Assembly (NCBI GenBank): GCA_041477815.1
Contig: JBGOUV010000015.1
Coordinates: 1 to 34,834, forward strand
Source: JBGOUV01 sp041477815
Lineage (GTDB): Bacteria; Acidobacteriota; Terriglobia; Bryobacterales; JACQDG01
Length of the DNA: 34,834 bases
Direction: 5' to 3'
Each line of letters starts with the position of its first letter. Position 1 is the stretch's first letter. The notes below the pieces were generated by a model that worked only from the letters and a program-made list of their open reading frames with translations, ran no database searches and had not been told where the DNA came from. The position numbers were made by a program, and so were the translations under genes. Shown here one piece after another: positions 14,759 through 22,952 of the stretch.

Positions 14759-17015
14759 AGACCACTTCGCCGCCGATCACCGTCATGCGGCACGTAGTCT
14801 TGAGAATCTGGCTCTCGGGGATCTTTAGGATGTCCTGGGACAGCACCGTGAAGTCCGCCCACTTGCCCGGCTCGATCGACCCGCGCACGTTCTCCTCGAA
14901 CATCGCGTAGGCCGGCCAGATGGTAAGCATCTTCAGAGCCTGCTCGCGCGAGACGGCCTGCTCGGGATGCCAGCCCTCGCCCGACTTCCCGTCCAGCGCC
15001 TTACGCGCCACCGCGGCATAGAACTCGATCATCGGCTCGCCGCGCTCGACGGGCGCATCGCTCCCGCCGGCGATGACCGATCCCGACTTCAAGAAGCTCT
15101 GCCAGGCGTAGGCGTCCCCCATGCGCTCCAGGCCCAGGCGGCTCTTCAGAAACAGCAGATCGCTGATGGCGTGCGAAGGCTGCATCGACGGGATGATCTT
15201 CAACTCGGCGAAACGCGGGATGTCGGCCGCGCTGACGTGCTGGGCGTGCTCCACGCGCCAGCGCGGCTCGGCCACCTGGCGCTCCGCCGACGGCACGCGC
15301 TGGAGGGCCTTCTCGTAGATGCCCAGGATCTCGCGGTTGGCCCGGTCGCCGATGGCGTGTACCTGTATCTGAACGCCCTTCCGCAGCGACTGCTCGAACA
15401 TCGGCAGCAGGTCTTCCTCTTTCCACTTCAGGAAGCCGGCGGTGCTGTGGTCGTTGTAAGGAGCGAGCAGCGCCGCGCCCTTCGATCCGATAGCGCCGTC
15501 GAAACTGACCTTGATCCCCCGTAGGTTGAACCGCCCGTCGTAGGCCCCGATGGTCGGACCTTCTTGCAGCAGGCGGCGGGTGTCGTCGCTGGGACCGCGC
15601 ACCGCGTTGTAGATGCGCAGCTTGATCCGCCCCTCCTGGTACAGCTCGCGGATCTCGTCCACCTCGCGGTAGGAGTTGCCCGGGATCCCCACCTGGGTCC
15701 AGCCCAGCTTGAGGCTGCGCTCGACGCCCAGGATCAACTCGCGGCGCAGCGTCCCCGGCGGCTCGGGCGGAATGTGCCGCGCGACCAGTCCCTGGGCGTT
15801 GTCCAGGAACATCCCGGTCGGCTCGCGCGTCTGGGGGTCGCGCATGATCTCGCCGCCGAAGGGATCCTTGGCGCCGGCGGCGAGCCCCGCGATCCGGATG
15901 GCCGCCGAATTGGCCACCGAGCCGTGGCCGTCAGTCCTGGTGAGCCATACGGGGTTGCGGGGGGCGATCTTGTCCAGGTCGTAGCGGGTGGGGAAGACCT
16001 GCGGCTTCCAGGTCCCTTCGTTCCAGCCGCCTCCGGTGATCCACTCCCCCGGCTGGGCTCCCGCGACCCGCGTCTTGACCGCCGCCAGAAACGCCGCCAG
16101 ACTGGTGGTCCCCTCCAGGTTCAAGCGCATCTCGCGGGCCCCCACGCCGCTCAGGTGGTAGTGGGAGTCGGCCAAGCCCGGTACCACCGTCAGGCCTTGC
16201 AGGTCGATGGCGAGGGTCTGGGGACCAATGTATTTCTTCGCGTCGGCCGTCGAACCCACAAACACGATCTTTCCTCCGCTCGCCGCCACCGCCTCGGCGC
16301 GGGGCTGCCGGTCGTTGACGGTAAGGATGTTGGCGTTGTAGAGCACCAGGCCGGCGGTCCGGACCCCAGCGGCCTGGAATACCAGGAAGTACTGATAGGG
16401 CAGGAAGGTATGCTCCTGGGCCAGCCGGAATCCCGCCGCCCGCACCTCGGCGATCAGGGCTTCGCGGGCGATCTTCATCTCCGGCGGCGGACCCACCGGC
16501 AGGGGCTTCTTGTGGAAGTCCACGATGACCAGCCGCCCGCCCGGTTTCAAGGCCCGTGCCAGGAGCTGGTAGTAGGCATCCCGCTTCTCAATGTGGTGGA
16601 TCACGTCGCAGATGAAGATGACGTCCAACGACTCGGCCCGGAGGTGCGGATCGTCCGCAGCCGCGACTACCGTCTCCACGTTGGCCAGCTTTTGCTCCCC
16701 GGCGCGCGTGGTCACCATTTCGAGCAGTTTCGGATCGATGTCCACCGCCAGCACTTTGCCGGCGTGCCGCGCGAACCGGACGGCAAAATATCCGCTGCCC
16801 GCCCCGATATCGGCCACGGTATCGCTGGGCCTCAGGTCGAGGGCCATGACCACCTCGTGCGGCTTCTGCCAGGCGTCTCGCTGGGGATCGTCGAGGATCC
16901 TGGCGTAGTCCTCCGCCGACCGCGGCACCTGATGCTGGTGGTAATCGCCTCCGTGGGTCTGCTGAGCCACTCCGGCGGCGGCCAGGAGCAGCGAAAACAG
17001 CCATACTCGGATCAT
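14730..17015 (-). CDS. Exported SAM methyltransferase fused to a YtcJ-type amidohydrolase
   Basis: The single 761-residue frame encodes two enzymes. A signal peptide (about 1-17) is followed by a class I methyltransferase domain (about 20-213): the SAM-binding DIGAGSG (69-75), the acidic VDIDP (91-95), and PGGRLVIVDF (158-167). From about residue 222 (LVLYNANILTVN) the chain is an Amidohydrolase_3/YtcJ-type hydrolase: PGLADSHYH gives metal ligands His285 and His287, then HAIGDRAN, WRVEHAQHV, and GGSDAPVE supply the other ligands. Each half is full length for its family. Homologues normally occur as separate proteins, each with its own leader; the join at LVFQ-AAGVRT looks seamless. YtcJ-type enzymes hydrolyse cyclic amides or N-formyl groups. 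The substrate and the meaning of a methyltransferase in the periplasm are unknown. Confidence 0.85.
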   Translation of the reverse strand: MIRVWLFSLLLAAAGVAQQTHGGDYHQHQVPRSAEDYARILDDPQRDAWQKPHEVVMALDLRPSDTVADIGAGSGYFAVRFARHAGKVLAVDIDPKLLEMVTTRAGEQKLANVETVVAAADDPHLRAESLDVIFICDVIHHIEKRDAYYQLLARALKPGGRLVIVDFHKKPLPVGPPPEMKIAREALIAEVRAAGFRLAQEHTFLPYQYFLVFQAAGVRTAGLVLYNANILTVNDRQPRAEAVAASGGKIVFVGSTADAKKYIGPQTLAIDLQGLTVVPGLADSHYHLSGVGAREMRLNLEGTTSLAAFLAAVKTRVAGAQPGEWITGGGWNEGTWKPQVFPTRYDLDKIAPRNPVWLTRTDGHGSVANSAAIRIAGLAAGAKDPFGGEIMRDPQTREPTGMFLDNAQGLVARHIPPEPPGTLRRELILGVERSLKLGWTQVGIPGNSYREVDEIRELYQEGRIKLRIYNAVRGPSDDTRRLLQEGPTIGAYDGRFNLRGIKVSFDGAIGSKGAALLAPYNDHSTAGFLKWKEEDLLPMFEQSLRKGVQIQVHAIGDRANREILGIYEKALQRVPSAERQVAEPRWRVEHAQHVSAADIPRFAELKIIPSMQPSHAISDLLFLKSRLGLERMGDAYAWQSFLKSGSVIAGGSDAPVERGEPMIEFYAAVARKALDGKSGEGWHPEQAVSREQALKMLTIWPAYAMFEENVRGSIEPGKWADFTVLSQDILKIPESQILKTTCRMTVIGGEVVFTLPPSRPR

Positions 17016-17098
17016 GTAGCTCAGGGTATCACGAGCCAGTCCCAGCGCCCGCTTCCGGCTCCAGCACAGCGGGCTCGCCAGCCGCGAGCAGGACTATA

Positions 17099-17239
17099 CT
17101 ACCAGGACAGACTGCTCCCCCGGCGGGACAGGTTGCGGAGACCGCGGCCAAACGCCTCCCGCCGCAAGGTGCCCCGGTAGGCCCGCTCCACCCCGGCCGC
17201 CCCCAGGCCGTAACTCGACCCCAGCCCGAGGCGCGAAAC
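17099..17239 (-). pseudogene. Aldo/keto reductase remnant
   Basis: The minus-strand frame reads VSRLGLGSSYGLGAAGVERAY, then RGTLRREAFGRGLRNLSRR, ending at TAG 17101-17099. It resembles the N-terminal part of a putative aldo/keto reductase (xVSRLGLGSSYG ... VERAxERG ... RREAFxRGL), with a gap where the usual 'GVNYFYWG' segment should be. There is no start codon, and the frame begins right after the BON gene's in-frame TGA. I read it as a decayed fragment; the similarity is from memory of the family and should be checked. Confidence 0.4.
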
Positions 17240-17764
17240 TCATTTCTCCACTTTCAGGTTGTTGGTCACTTCAAACACCCCGGACACCGACCGCGCTTGA
17301 ATGTTCGCCACGTTGCGGTCCGCCTCGTTCGCCACCACGCCTTCCAGGGCGACGTTGCCGTTCTTAACGAGGATATGAATCGGCGGCACCGCCTGGAGGG
17401 CGTAGCGGTTCAGGTTGGAGTGGCCGTAAATGGCCCGGTAGACGGCGAGCCGGAGGCGATCGTCGTTCGGCGATAGGGGCAGCGCCTCGATGTTGTTGAC
17501 GATCTTCTCCACGCCCTCAATCTGCTTGACCGCGCGCTCGGCGTCGGCCTTGAGAGTCGGGCGGGTGACTTGGCCCGAGAGTGTCACCGTGTAGCCGTTC
17601 ACTTGATACGCCAGGTTGTCGAATACCCCGTAGTACGGCAGCATGACCAACTCGTGCCGCACTTCTTTGAGGAGTCGCTCGCGGGCCCGTTCGGAAGGGG
17701 GCCGATTCGCCTGGGTCGCCCCGGCGGAGGCGGCCAAGGCCAGCGCCAATGTCAAGGTCTTCAT
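17240..17764 (-). CDS. Exported protein with two BON domains
   Basis: A 174-residue protein with a signal peptide (about 1-19). Two BON domains (~75 residues each) follow. The first contains LPYYGVFDNLAYQVNGYTVTLSGQV and AERAVKQIEGVEKIVNNIEAL. The second contains IHILVKNGNVALEGVVANEADRNVANIQARSVSGVFEVTNNLKV. BON domains bind membranes or lipids and occur in OsmY-type periplasmic stress proteins, so an envelope-protective role is likely. It starts 15 bp after the stop of the orotate phosphoribosyltransferase gene on the same strand, suggesting co-transcription, though no functional link is obvious. Confidence 0.88.
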   Translation of the reverse strand: MKTLTLALALAASAGATQANRPPSERARERLLKEVRHELVMLPYYGVFDNLAYQVNGYTVTLSGQVTRPTLKADAERAVKQIEGVEKIVNNIEALPLSPNDDRLRLAVYRAIYGHSNLNRYALQAVPPIHILVKNGNVALEGVVANEADRNVANIQARSVSGVFEVTNNLKVEK

Positions 17765-17779
17765 TTCACCCTCCTTAGT

Positions 17780-18388
17780 TCACACGCGAACCTTCTCCGC
17801 CAGGTTCCCCGCCCGGCACAGCCGGCAGCTCGCGGCGTCGCCGAATAACTCCGCGTCCAGGCGGGCCAGCGAGTAGAGCGGGATGTCGTCGAAGGCGACC
17901 TCCGAGCCGTAGGGCTGGTAGATCACCACCGCCGCCGCCAGGATCCGGGCTCCCTGGGACTCCAGCAGCGTCTTAAGCTCCCGCAGTTTCCCGCCGGTAC
18001 GCAGCGTGTCGTCCACCAGGACGACCTTTTCCCCCTGATGATCTTCCATGTACTGGCGGAAGCGCAACCGCCCTCCTTCGTTTTCCGCCCAGTAGGCCTG
18101 CCGGCACCGCAGCGCCTCACTCACCCCGAAGGCCACAGGAAGGCCCCCGGACGCCGGCGCCACCACGCTCAGCTCCGAGACTTGCGACGAAATTTCCGGG
18201 TTGGCCCGCAGCAGCCGGCTCAAGGCGACGCCGAAGGTGCGGTTGTGCTGGTAGTAGCGCAGGGCCAGGGGTAACTGCAGAAACTGGTCGGTGTGCTTGC
18301 CGTTGGGCAGCTCGAAGTGCCCGTGACGCAAGGCTCCGGTGTCGTTCAAGACCCGTACAATTTCTTCCGGCGTGGGCAGCAGATGCAT
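17780..18388 (-). CDS. pyrE: Orotate phosphoribosyltransferase (Thermus-type PyrE)
   Basis: This 202-residue protein matches orotate phosphoribosyltransferases, which convert orotate and PRPP to orotidine 5'-phosphate in pyrimidine synthesis. GHFELPNGKHTDQFLQ (23-38) is the typical N-terminal segment. VVAPASGGLPVAFGVSEAL (75-93) is the dinucleotide region. The PRPP motif VVLVDDTLRTGG lies at 122-133. The C-terminal CRLCRAG (188-194) recalls the CPLCRxG ending of the Thermus-type branch. The usual acid pair in the PRPP loop is present (Asp126, Asp127). No other pyrimidine gene is nearby. A purine salvage phosphoribosyltransferase is a less likely alternative. Confidence 0.8.
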   Translation of the reverse strand: MHLLPTPEEIVRVLNDTGALRHGHFELPNGKHTDQFLQLPLALRYYQHNRTFGVALSRLLRANPEISSQVSELSVVAPASGGLPVAFGVSEALRCRQAYWAENEGGRLRFRQYMEDHQGEKVVLVDDTLRTGGKLRELKTLLESQGARILAAAVVIYQPYGSEVAFDDIPLYSLARLDAELFGDAASCRLCRAGNLAEKVRV

Positions 18389-18414
18389 GCCTTGATTATT
18401 TCACAGCCCCCAAC

Positions 18415-19590
18415 CTAGACTCTAATCCGTACCAGATGCTGCTGCGTTTCGCCCGTTACTCGCGCCTCGCTGTCGCCCACGTAGACGTTCACCTCGGACC
18501 GCACCCCGAACTCCGGCAGGTAGATCCCGGGCTCGATCGAGAAACAGGTTCCGGCCACGAGGGGCCGCTCGTCGTGGGTCTCCAGATTATCCATGTTAGC
18601 CCCGTTGCCGTGGATGTCTTCCCCGATGGAGTGGCCCGTCCGGTGCGTAAACCACTCCCCGAACCCGCGGCCTGTGATGACCCCCCGGGCAACGTCGTCC
18701 ACCTCCCAGCCGTGGATCGTCTGCCGTCCGGCGATGGCCGCGCGGATGAACTCTATCGCGCGGTCCCGCGCCGCGGTGACGATCCCGAAGATTTCCTGGA
18801 TGCGCTGTGGCGGCTCGGCCCCTGCGTAGCCGGTCCAAGTGATGTCGTAATACACAGACCGGGGCACGGTCAGCTTGGCCCACATGTCGAGCAGGACGAA
18901 GTCGCCGGCGTGTATCGGCGAGGTGATCTCCTCGCTCGGCTCATAGTGCGGGTTGCCGCTGTTGGCGTTCACCCCGACGATGGGGCCGTCCTCGGCCGCC
19001 ACACCCAGGTCGGCGAAGCGGCGGCGGACGAAGTCGCGGATGGCCACCTCCTCGACCGACCCCTGGGCCCGCACCCTGCTTCCGATCTCCTCGAACGCCT
19101 CGCCCCGCACCTGGTCGACGCGCCGACCCGCTTCGAGATGCATCTCGAGCTGCTCCGGCGACCAGCGGGCTTCGAAGTGCTGGACTAACCCTGCCGAACT
19201 CGCCACCTCCACGCCCAGGCTGCGCACCAGCTCCACGGTTCCGGCGTCCACCAGCGATATGTAGGGGATCATGCAATCGGGCGAGTACTGCATAGCCACG
19301 CGCCGGCGTCCCGCCAGCAGCGCCCCCAGCGCCGACCGCAGCTCCTGCCAGCCGGAATAGACCCGGCGCTCGCCCGGCAGCGCGTCCAGCATCCGAGATT
19401 CAATGCGGTGGACCAGCTTGACCGGCTCGCCCTCGGCCGGGATCAGGTAATGCCAGCGCCGCGTGATGTGCGACCGTGGCGCGAACCCCAGGACGCGGTA
19501 GGCGATCGGGTCCCGGCGGTGATGATCAAAAAATAGCCATCCGTCCAGCTTCTGGGCGCGCAGCTCGGCTTGGATTGCGGCTAGGTTCAT
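18415..19590 (-). CDS. M24 family metallopeptidase (Xaa-Pro aminopeptidase type)
   Basis: The long open frame to 21132 is not one protein: ATG 19590 begins the M24 peptidase (391 residues), and the upstream part overlaps the symporter gene in another frame. Residues ~1-130 are the creatinase/prolidase N-terminal domain and ~150-391 the pita-bread catalytic domain. All five metal ligands are present: Asp235 (LLDMW), Asp249 (YYDITW), His320 (HRTGHSIG), Glu353 (SIEPGIY) and Glu366 (VRSEVNV). It is probably cytoplasmic, removing N-terminal residues before proline. Its ATG overlaps the symporter stop by 4 bases (ATGA), so translation is coupled; the symporter may supply peptide or amino-acid substrates, which is inference. 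Confidence 0.9.
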   Translation of the reverse strand: MNLAAIQAELRAQKLDGWLFFDHHRRDPIAYRVLGFAPRSHITRRWHYLIPAEGEPVKLVHRIESRMLDALPGERRVYSGWQELRSALGALLAGRRRVAMQYSPDCMIPYISLVDAGTVELVRSLGVEVASSAGLVQHFEARWSPEQLEMHLEAGRRVDQVRGEAFEEIGSRVRAQGSVEEVAIRDFVRRRFADLGVAAEDGPIVGVNANSGNPHYEPSEEITSPIHAGDFVLLDMWAKLTVPRSVYYDITWTGYAGAEPPQRIQEIFGIVTAARDRAIEFIRAAIAGRQTIHGWEVDDVARGVITGRGFGEWFTHRTGHSIGEDIHGNGANMDNLETHDERPLVAGTCFSIEPGIYLPEFGVRSEVNVYVGDSEARVTGETQQHLVRIRV

Positions 19591-20978
19591 ACGAAGGGCC
19601 TCAGTTTGTCTTCCGTTGGCGGCCTCGTTAGCAGGCTCACGGCTACCAGACCTACGATCGATGCAATCAGCGCCGGATAAACCGGCTCGACCATTTCCTT
19701 CCAGCCGGGCACCAGGTTCCACACGATCGTCAGGATCGTACCCAGGATAATCGAACTGACCGCGCCTGGCGCCGTGGCGCGCTTCCAGAAGAATACGGCC
19801 ATCACCGCCGGAGTCACCGCCGCGCCGTACACGGTGTAGGCATAGAGCGACGCCCGCAGGATCGACTCCAGGTAGGCGCCCTGTACCAGCGCGAACACTC
19901 CCAGCCCCAGCACTACCAGGCGCGAGACCAACAGCAACTCCCGGTCTCCCGCCTGCGGCCGTATAAAGCGCGCATACACGTCGTGGATCAGGTTGCTCGA
20001 CGGTGAGAACAGGTAGTTGTTGCCGGTGGAAATCACCTTGGCGAAGATGCCCCCGAGCAGAACCGCCCCCAGCACCGGCGGCAACCCGAGCCGAGCGGTG
20101 ATGGGAATGATCTCGCGGGCGTTCTGGAGCTTGAATTTCGCGCTGCCCACCACGGCGATGGCGACGATCACCACCTCCAGCACGGTGGTACCGGCGATCC
20201 AGCCGAACACCGCCAGCCGGGCGTCCCGCTCGCTCCTGGCCGAAAAGAATTTCTGATACATGCCCTGATTGCCGACCAGCAGCAGGAAAGTCGGGAGCAG
20301 ATAGCCCCACGCGGTAGCCGGCGTGATCGAGCCGAAAACCGTGAAATGGTCGGCCGGCAGCGCCCGGCGAATCTCGTCCCAGCCGCCTAAGTTCTTGATG
20401 GCCACCGGCAACGCGATGATTGCGGTGATGGTGACCAGCAGGCCGATCACCAGGTCCACGTAGGCGACCGAAGCCATGCCCGCCATGGCCGTCAGGGCAA
20501 TGATAAAGGACGCGATGATGTACATCCCCTGGGTGCGACCGACCTCCGGAAAGATCAGGTGCAGCACGTCGCCGCCGGCCTTGAGCTGGTAGCTTACGAT
20601 CATGGTGCAGGAGGCGACGATGGCCACGGTGGCCAGCAGGCGGGCAGTCGGGTTGTAGCGGGATTCCAACAGGTCGGGCACAGTTAACTGGGTGAAGCGG
20701 CGGGCCCGGCCGGCGATTAGCGCGATCAGGATAAGTCCCAGCCAGCCGCCGGCGGGCGACCACAGTGCGGCAAAGCCGATCTGGTAGGCGTTCTCTCCAC
20801 CGGCGAACAGGCTGCCCGCGCCGATCCAGGAACTGAGCAGCGTAAAGACCAGCACCGGCCAACTCAGCGAGCGCCCGGCTACCAGGAAGTCGGCTTGCTT
20901 CTTCACCGACCGGACTTTGTACAAGGCCACCCCTAGCAACGTGGCCACGATGATCAACAGCACTACGGCGTAAAGCAT
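19587..20978 (-). CDS. Sodium:solute symporter family transporter
   Basis: The 463-residue protein is strongly hydrophobic with about 13 membrane segments. It matches the sodium:solute symporter (SSS/PutP) family: an N-terminal short segment, then FLVAGRSLSWPVLVFTLLSSWIGAGSLFAGGENAY, LESRYNP, SYQLKAGGDVLH, and the later TGNNYLFSPSSNLIHDVYARF. It couples inward Na+ flow to uptake of a small solute (proline, pantothenate, sugars and others in the family). The substrate is not determined here. It follows the DUF167 gene with a 1-base start/stop overlap (TAATG) and is coupled to the M24 peptidase downstream, so it belongs to the 22464-18415 operon. Confidence 0.92.
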   Translation of the reverse strand: MLYAVVLLIIVATLLGVALYKVRSVKKQADFLVAGRSLSWPVLVFTLLSSWIGAGSLFAGGENAYQIGFAALWSPAGGWLGLILIALIAGRARRFTQLTVPDLLESRYNPTARLLATVAIVASCTMIVSYQLKAGGDVLHLIFPEVGRTQGMYIIASFIIALTAMAGMASVAYVDLVIGLLVTITAIIALPVAIKNLGGWDEIRRALPADHFTVFGSITPATAWGYLLPTFLLLVGNQGMYQKFFSARSERDARLAVFGWIAGTTVLEVVIVAIAVVGSAKFKLQNAREIIPITARLGLPPVLGAVLLGGIFAKVISTGNNYLFSPSSNLIHDVYARFIRPQAGDRELLLVSRLVVLGLGVFALVQGAYLESILRASLYAYTVYGAAVTPAVMAVFFWKRATAPGAVSSIILGTILTIVWNLVPGWKEMVEPVYPALIASIVGLVAVSLLTRPPTEDKLRPFV

Positions 20979-21250
20979 TACCGGGCCTTTCCTTCGAGAA
21001 ACCGCTCCAGCGTCTCCTGCGCGACGCCCTCGATCTCGATCCGCTTGTGGCGGCTGGCGGCGCCGCTCGCGATCCGCACCGCCGAGCGCGGCACCCGCAG
21101 CCCCCGCGCGAAAAACTCGACACAGGCTTCATTGGCGCGGCCCTCGATCGCCGGCGCGCGCACCAGGATCTTCCATTCCTCGCCCAGCCGCCCGCCGACC
21201 CCCTCTCGAGACGCTTTCGGCTGCACCTTGATCGACGCCCGTGCGGTCAT
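20978..21250 (-). CDS. DUF167 (YggU-family) small protein
   Basis: The ATG at 21250 gives a 90-residue DUF167 protein; a longer frame from 21463 lies inside the ABC ATPase gene and is not supported. The typical pattern is present: IKVQPKASREGV, LVRAPAIEGRANEACVEFFARGLRVPRSAVRIASGAASRHKRIEIEG. Members of this family are small mixed alpha/beta proteins of unknown function. The start overlaps the ABC ATPase stop (ATGA) and the stop overlaps the symporter start, so it sits between two translationally coupled genes. In many genomes DUF167 genes lie beside YggT or cell-envelope genes; that link is not visible here. Confidence 0.85.
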   Translation of the reverse strand: MTARASIKVQPKASREGVGGRLGEEWKILVRAPAIEGRANEACVEFFARGLRVPRSAVRIASGAASRHKRIEIEGVAQETLERFLEGKAR

Positions 21251-22464
21251 GTGGTGTGGCTCACCCGCGCCGTCACCCGCGCGTGCAGGTTCGCCACCCC
21301 GGCCGTGTATCGCGCCGCCACCACCGTGAACGACAACACTTCGTCCAGCCAGTCGTGACTCGACCCGTCGGGATGCTGCATCGCAACCGTCAAAGTATAC
21401 TCCTGCGGTGACAGCCAGCAGTGAAAATGAAACTCCACCTCCAGCTCGTCCCCCGGCCCGCACCGTCCCAGCGACACCTTCTGGAGCTTGGTGTTGGTCC
21501 CGAACACGTCCATCCCGATGCGCGTCCGGATCATGATTCCCACCATAGGGTCCGCCTGCTCGGCGTGGAACCGCGACCGGACCCGCACCACCACCGGATC
21601 GCCCGAATCGACTACCCGCGTCGGGCGGCCCTCCTTACCCATCAGGTCCACCGCCACCACCTCGGCCAGCCGATCCCCGTGCCGGTAACTATACTGCACC
21701 GCCGGACGGCCCTCCCGCTCCCCGGCGTCAAACGCCTTCTGCCGCTCCAGCACTACTCCGATGTACCGGTTGATGACGTCGCTCGGTTCCCCCTCGGCTT
21801 CCATCCGCCCGTTCAGCAGAAAGATCGCCCGGTCCGAGATCAACTTCACCAGGCCCAAATCGTGCGACACGAAGACCACCGTAACCCCGCGCTTCTTGAT
21901 CTCCTCAAACTTCCGGACGCAGCGGTTCGAGAACACCGCGTCCCCCACCGCCAGCGCCTCGTCCACTACCAGGACATCCGGCTGGACGTGGATGGCCGTC
22001 GAAAACGCGAGTCGCACGTACATGCCGCTCGAGTAGGTCTTCACCGGACGGTCGAGGAACTCTCCGATGTCGGCGAACCGCTCGATCTCGGGTAAGGCGC
22101 GCTCCACCTCCGCCCGGCTTAGCCCGAGAATCTCCCCGTTCAGGTAGACGTTCTCGCGTCCGGTGAACTCCGGATTGAAGCCCGCCCCCAGTTCCAATAG
22201 CGCCGCCACTCGCCCCTCGGTGGTCACTCGCCCCATGGTCGGCTCCAGCACCCCGCAGATGATCTGGAGCAGCGTACTTTTGCCGCAGCCGTTCGGTCCC
22301 ACGATCCCGAGTGTCTCGCCTTTTTGAACCGTCAGGCTGATGTCCCGCAGCGCCCAGAAGTCGGCGTGGCGCTGCACCCGGCCCAGCGAAACCGCTTCCA
22401 CAATCCGGTCCGAGGGGCGGTCGTACAGGCGATACAGCTTAGAGACCCGATGAACGGTGATCAT
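21247..22464 (-). CDS. ABC transporter ATPase, Wzt-like polysaccharide exporter subunit
   Basis: A 405-residue ATPase. Walker A is GPNGCGKST (56-64), the signature is YSSGM (144-148), Walker B is VLVVDEA (164-170) and the switch His is His201 (SHD). The loop FNPEFTGRENVYLNG and the ATPase length match the polysaccharide/teichoic-acid exporter branch (Wzt/TagH). Residues ~255-405 form an additional beta-sandwich domain like the Wzt C-terminal domain, which in E. coli recognises the non-reducing end of the O-antigen. Its membrane partner Wzm and glycosyltransferases are absent; the genes downstream are DUF167, a symporter and a peptidase. The permease may be encoded elsewhere. First gene of its operon. 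Confidence 0.9.
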   Translation of the reverse strand: MITVHRVSKLYRLYDRPSDRIVEAVSLGRVQRHADFWALRDISLTVQKGETLGIVGPNGCGKSTLLQIICGVLEPTMGRVTTEGRVAALLELGAGFNPEFTGRENVYLNGEILGLSRAEVERALPEIERFADIGEFLDRPVKTYSSGMYVRLAFSTAIHVQPDVLVVDEALAVGDAVFSNRCVRKFEEIKKRGVTVVFVSHDLGLVKLISDRAIFLLNGRMEAEGEPSDVINRYIGVVLERQKAFDAGEREGRPAVQYSYRHGDRLAEVVAVDLMGKEGRPTRVVDSGDPVVVRVRSRFHAEQADPMVGIMIRTRIGMDVFGTNTKLQKVSLGRCGPGDELEVEFHFHCWLSPQEYTLTVAMQHPDGSSHDWLDEVLSFTVVAARYTAGVANLHARVTARVSHTT

Positions 22465-22647
22465 TCCAAAAAGCGGCTCATTTAGCGTAGCCGAAAACGC
22501 CGGTCACGTGTCTTTCTGATTTTTTAAGTTCTCCCTTGCCGATAACGTACCAGATTGGGCCGGGCAGGTCGGGACGTTCGGGGGAGGTTGTCGATAGAGG
22601 TCATAGGACCGGCTATGGCGAGCGCGATGCCCGCGAGGATGCCAATC
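22465..22647. other. Intergenic region with possible DUF6883 remnant
   Basis: No intact gene. A plus-strand frame from 22536 reads ITYQIGPGRSGRSGEVVDRGHRTGYGE, which faintly recalls the C-terminal part of DUF6883 proteins usually found before DUF4926. It has no usable start and is weak evidence. The ABC operon promoter must lie here, but no strong consensus is visible. Confidence 0.3.
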
Positions 22648-22861
22648 ATGCTTCTGGATACAGTGGCTCTGATGGAGGATGTACCCACTCGAGGGGTTAC
22701 GAACTGGTGAGGCAGGAACCGTTGTGGAGGCGCTTGCTCAAGATGCCTTCGAAGTAGAGTTTGTGGACGATGAAGGATACACGCATGCCCTCGCTACTCT
22801 CCGATCCGATCCGTTGGTGCGGCTGGATCCGCAGGCGGCCCCGAAGCCACGCGACGGCTAG
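22648..22861 (+). pseudogene. DUF4926 gene disrupted by a frameshift
   Basis: From ATG 22648 the frame reads MLLDTVALMEDVPTRG, the normal start of DUF4926, but ends at a stop at 22708. The other frame (open from 22679) continues the family with RTGEAGTVVEALAQDAFEVEF and DDEGYTHALATLRSDPLVRL. The break is at the GGGG run 22693-22696; one extra G accounts for it. Without it the product would be about 70 residues. DUF4926 proteins are small and usually paired with DUF6883. This could be a real mutation or an assembly error. Confidence 0.7.
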
Positions 22862-22952
22862 CCCCTGGGAAAAGTGCCCTGGAGTCTCGTGGTGCAAATT
22901 TGTACCACGGCAAGTCGTTGATTCTGCGGGTTCTTATTTCTGTCGCGGGCTG
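22862..22952. repeat. Short gap with a 22-bp dyad
   Basis: 22888-22909 is an inverted repeat: the two 11-base halves (CGTGGTGCAAA and TTTGTACCACG) match in 10 of 11 positions. It lies between the two convergent decayed genes. It resembles an operator or a short terminator stem without a T-run; its target is unclear. Confidence 0.5.

Noticed and set aside
15564..17180. 538-residue plus-strand frame
   Set aside because: It lies opposite the methyltransferase-amidohydrolase gene and its residues are low-complexity antisense patterns of a GC-rich gene.
18415..21132. 905-residue continuous minus-strand frame
   Set aside because: Only 18415-19590 is the M24 peptidase; the upstream extension is out of phase with the symporter gene and lacks family content.
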